Shown: positions 62,458 to 64,000 of the stretch, one piece after another
Layout: the number at the start of each line of letters is the position of its first letter
How positions within the stretch are numbered: position 1 is the stretch's first letter
DNA from: Actinocrispum wychmicini
Lineage (GTDB): Bacteria; Actinomycetota; Actinomycetes; Mycobacteriales; Pseudonocardiaceae
Assembly: GCF_004345645.1 (NCBI RefSeq)
Contig: NZ_SLWS01000002.1
Coordinates: 310,001-374,000, forward strand
Length of the DNA: 64,000 nt
Direction: 5' to 3'
The notes under the pieces: generated by a model
Databases searched by the model: none
What the model was told of the DNA's origin: nothing
What the model saw: only the letters and a program-made list of their open reading frames with translations
Position numbers and translations under genes: made by a program

Positions 62458-63603
62458 CTACCGGTAGTCGCGGAAGAACGAGCGGAGGTCGTCGGCCAGC
62501 AGGTCGGGCGCGTCGGTGCCGGAGTAGTGCCCGCCGCGGTCGAACTCGCTCCAGTGCACGATGTTGTGGTCGCGTTCGGCCAACGGGCGGATGGCCTGGA
62601 AGTCGTTGGCGAACACCGCGACCCCGGTCGGCACGGTCCCCCGCGACGCGGGTTCCTCCGAAATGTGCGCGTTCTCGTAGTAGAACCGCGCCGACGAGCC
62701 GGCGGTGTTGGTCAGCCAGTACAGCGACGCGATCGTGAGCACGAAGTCGGCGTCCAGCGCCTTGTCCATTTCGGACGGATGGTCGCCGAACCCGCGCAGC
62801 AGGTCGAGCACCCAGGCGAGCTGGCCGACGGGTGAGTCCGCGAGCGCGTGCGCCAGGGTCTCCGGGCGGGTGGACTGGATCTTGTTGAAGCCCGAGTGCT
62901 CGTCCATGAACCGCTGCAGGAACGTGAGCCTGCGGTACTCCTCCGGACCGAAGCCCTCGAACTCGGTGGGATCGCCGCTGGGGAACGAGAACACCTGGGT
63001 CACGTGGACCGCCGGGACCTGCTCGACCCGGCCGAGCACCGGCGTGACCATCGAGCCCGCGTCGTTGCCCGCCGCGCCGTACCGCGCGTACCCCAGCCGC
63101 CGCATCAGCTCCGCCCACGCCCGTGCCACCCGGTTGACGTCCCAGCCCGCGTCCGGGGTGGGCCCGGAGAACGCGAAGCCCGGGATGGACGGGATGACCA
63201 GGTGGAACGCATCGGCTGGGTCACCGCCGTGCGCACGTGGGTCGGTCAGCCGGTCGATGACGTCGAGGTACTCGACGAACGTGCCCGGCCAGCCGTGGGT
63301 GAGGACCAGCGGGAACGCGTCCGGCTCCGGCGAGCGCACGTGCAGGAAGTGCACAGTGGTGCCGTCGATCTCGGTCCGGAACTGGGGGTAGCCGTTCATC
63401 CGGGCCTCATGGGCCCGCCAGTCGTACCCGTTCGCCCAGTACTCGGTCAGCTGCGCCAACTCCCCCGCCGGCACACCCCGGTCCCACCCGGGGAGCTGGC
63501 CGGTGGTCCGCCGGGTGCGGGCCAGGCGGTCGGCCAGGTCGTCCAGCTCGGCCTGCGGGATGTCGATCCGAAACGGCCGGATGTCGGTGTTTTCGCTGTT
63601 CAT
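62458..63603 (-). CDS. epoxide hydrolase (EHN-domain family)
   Basis: 381 residues. The N-terminal EHN domain ([21 protein letters not shown]..., [37 protein letters not shown]) is specific to microsomal-type epoxide hydrolases. [15 protein letters not shown] is the oxyanion [12 protein letters not shown] the nucleophile Asp elbow (G-N-D-A-G instead of G-x-D-x-G), [11 protein letters not shown] precedes the lid, and the final His is in [13 protein letters not shown]. Works in the cytoplasm; with the exported homologue downstream it forms a two-gene detoxification or degradation unit. Divergence ends at the AraC-type gene upstream on the same strand (64 bp away). Confidence 0.92.
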   Translation of the reverse strand: MNSENTDIRPFRIDIPQAELDDLADRLARTRRTTGQLPGWDRGVPAGELAQLTEYWANGYDWRAHEARMNGYPQFRTEIDGTTVHFLHVRSPEPDAFPLVLTHGWPGTFVEYLDVIDRLTDPRAHGGDPADAFHLVIPSIPGFAFSGPTPDAGWDVNRVARAWAELMRRLGYARYGAAGNDAGSMVTPVLGRVEQVPAVHVTQVFSFPSGDPTEFEGFGPEEYRRLTFLQRFMDEHSGFNKIQSTRPETLAHALADSPVGQLAWVLDLLRGFGDHPSEMDKALDADFVLTIASLYWLTNTAGSSARFYYENAHISEEPASRGTVPTGVAVFANDFQAIRPLAERDHNIVHWSEFDRGGHYSGTDAPDLLADDLRSFFRDYR

Positions 63604-63667
63604 GGGGATAGCGTCGCCCGATCACGGGCTCGGCCGTGAGAGGTGATCTCGCCATCGCCCGTCGGTT

Positions 63668-64000
63668 TTAGGACAGGCTTCCGGCCATGCCGAAGCTGTC
63701 CCGGTAGGACGCCGGAGCGACGCCCACCAGCCGCCGGAAGTGCGGGCGCAACGCGGCCGCCGACGAGAACCCGCAGTACCGGGCGACCTGGTCGACCGGC
63801 AGGGTGGTGGACTCCAGCAGCCGCTGCGCCCGGATCACCCGCTGGTGCGTCAGCCAGGTCGCCGGCGTCGTGCCGGTGATCTCCCGAAACCGCCGGTCAT
63901 AGTTGCGCCGGCTCATGTGCGCGCGCTGGGCCAACTCGGCCACCGGCATGGTCGTGTCGAGCTTGGACAGCGCCCACGTCATCGTCTCGGCGACCGGGTC
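63668..64000 (-). CDS. AraC/GlxA-family regulator, C-terminal part (5' end outside window)
   Basis: The frame runs from the window edge to the stop at 63668-63670 (about 110 residues). It is the two-HTH AraC domain of GlxA-type regulators: VAELAQRAHMSRRNYDRRFREITGTTPATWLTHQRVIRAQRLLE and VARYCGFSSAAALRPHFRRLVGVAPASYRDSF. The missing N-terminal part is expected to be a DJ-1/PfpI domain. It lies directly upstream of the two epoxide hydrolase genes on the same strand and probably controls them. Confidence 0.9.
   Translation of the reverse strand, partial: DPVAETMTWALSKLDTTMPVAELAQRAHMSRRNYDRRFREITGTTPATWLTHQRVIRAQRLLESTTLPVDQVARYCGFSSAAALRPHFRRLVGVAPASYRDSFGMAGSLS

Overview
The window is about 70% G+C with strong GC3 bias, GTG starts, PucR/TetR/LuxR regulators, DesK-type two-component systems, many Sec-type exported hydrolases, a P450 and ESX-like small proteins. 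This points to a filamentous actinomycete; I would guess Pseudonocardiales, but no marker gene is present to prove it. I saw no rRNA, tRNA, CRISPR array, transposase or integrase.

Layout. 1-10.7 kb: 3' end of a Kup potassium transporter, an ESX-like gene pair (one frameshifted), a lipid-modification-free membrane-anchored protein, a remnant of a LuxR response regulator followed by its intact histidine kinase, a MacB/FtsX-type ABC exporter, a PucR regulator, a secreted FG-GAP beta-propeller protein and a secreted lipase. 10.7-17.8 kb: P450, secreted carboxylesterase with its TetR regulator, a second PucR regulator with a secreted alpha/beta hydrolase, and a second lipase. 17.7-25.9 kb: a tightly coupled seven-gene sugar-uptake operon (ATPase, two permeases, binding lipoprotein, GH13 glucosidase, M28 peptidase, Gfo/Idh/MocA oxidoreductase). 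The 20-bp palindrome just before the ATPase gene is identical to the one before the TetR gene 11 kb away, so the two loci probably share one regulator. 26-28.6 kb: acyl-CoA ligase and a secreted metzincin protease.

28.8-36.6 kb holds a RiPP (ribosomally made, post-translationally modified peptide) cluster: a 35-residue precursor, a strong hairpin, then an uncharacterised helical protein, a prolyl-oligopeptidase-like hydrolase, an O-methyltransferase, an MFS exporter, an SRPBCC-PDZ protein and a B12-dependent radical SAM enzyme with the C-x7-C-x2-C cluster typical of RiPP-maturation C-methyltransferases. An ArsR-type regulator, a frameshifted quinone-oxidoreductase-like gene, a subtilase and a second B12 radical SAM protein follow (36.6-42.7 kb).

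43.1-57.4 kb is the most unusual region: nine minus-strand genes, every one overlapping the next, encoding (in transcription order) a small unknown protein, a zinc-ribbon-rich protein, a HEAT-repeat protein, a TPR protein with a Cys cluster, a 1687-residue CHAT-domain protease-like protein, an 83-residue J-domain-like protein, a GrpE-like protein, an Hsp70 with an inserted zinc ribbon, and a second Hsp70-like protein with a degenerate nucleotide site and helical repeats instead of a substrate-binding domain. It reads as a dedicated chaperone machine coupled to a caspase-like peptidase, possibly a stress- or invader-sensing effector system.

57.6-64 kb: an Lnt-like amidohydrolase followed by a DesK-type kinase and its response regulator, an F420/PPOX-family protein, two epoxide-hydrolase-like enzymes and the 3' part of an AraC-family regulator cut by the window edge.

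Two genes (751-1363 and 37901-38864) are each broken by a single extra base in a C homopolymer; these could be sequencing errors. All functions are read from motifs and context without database searches.
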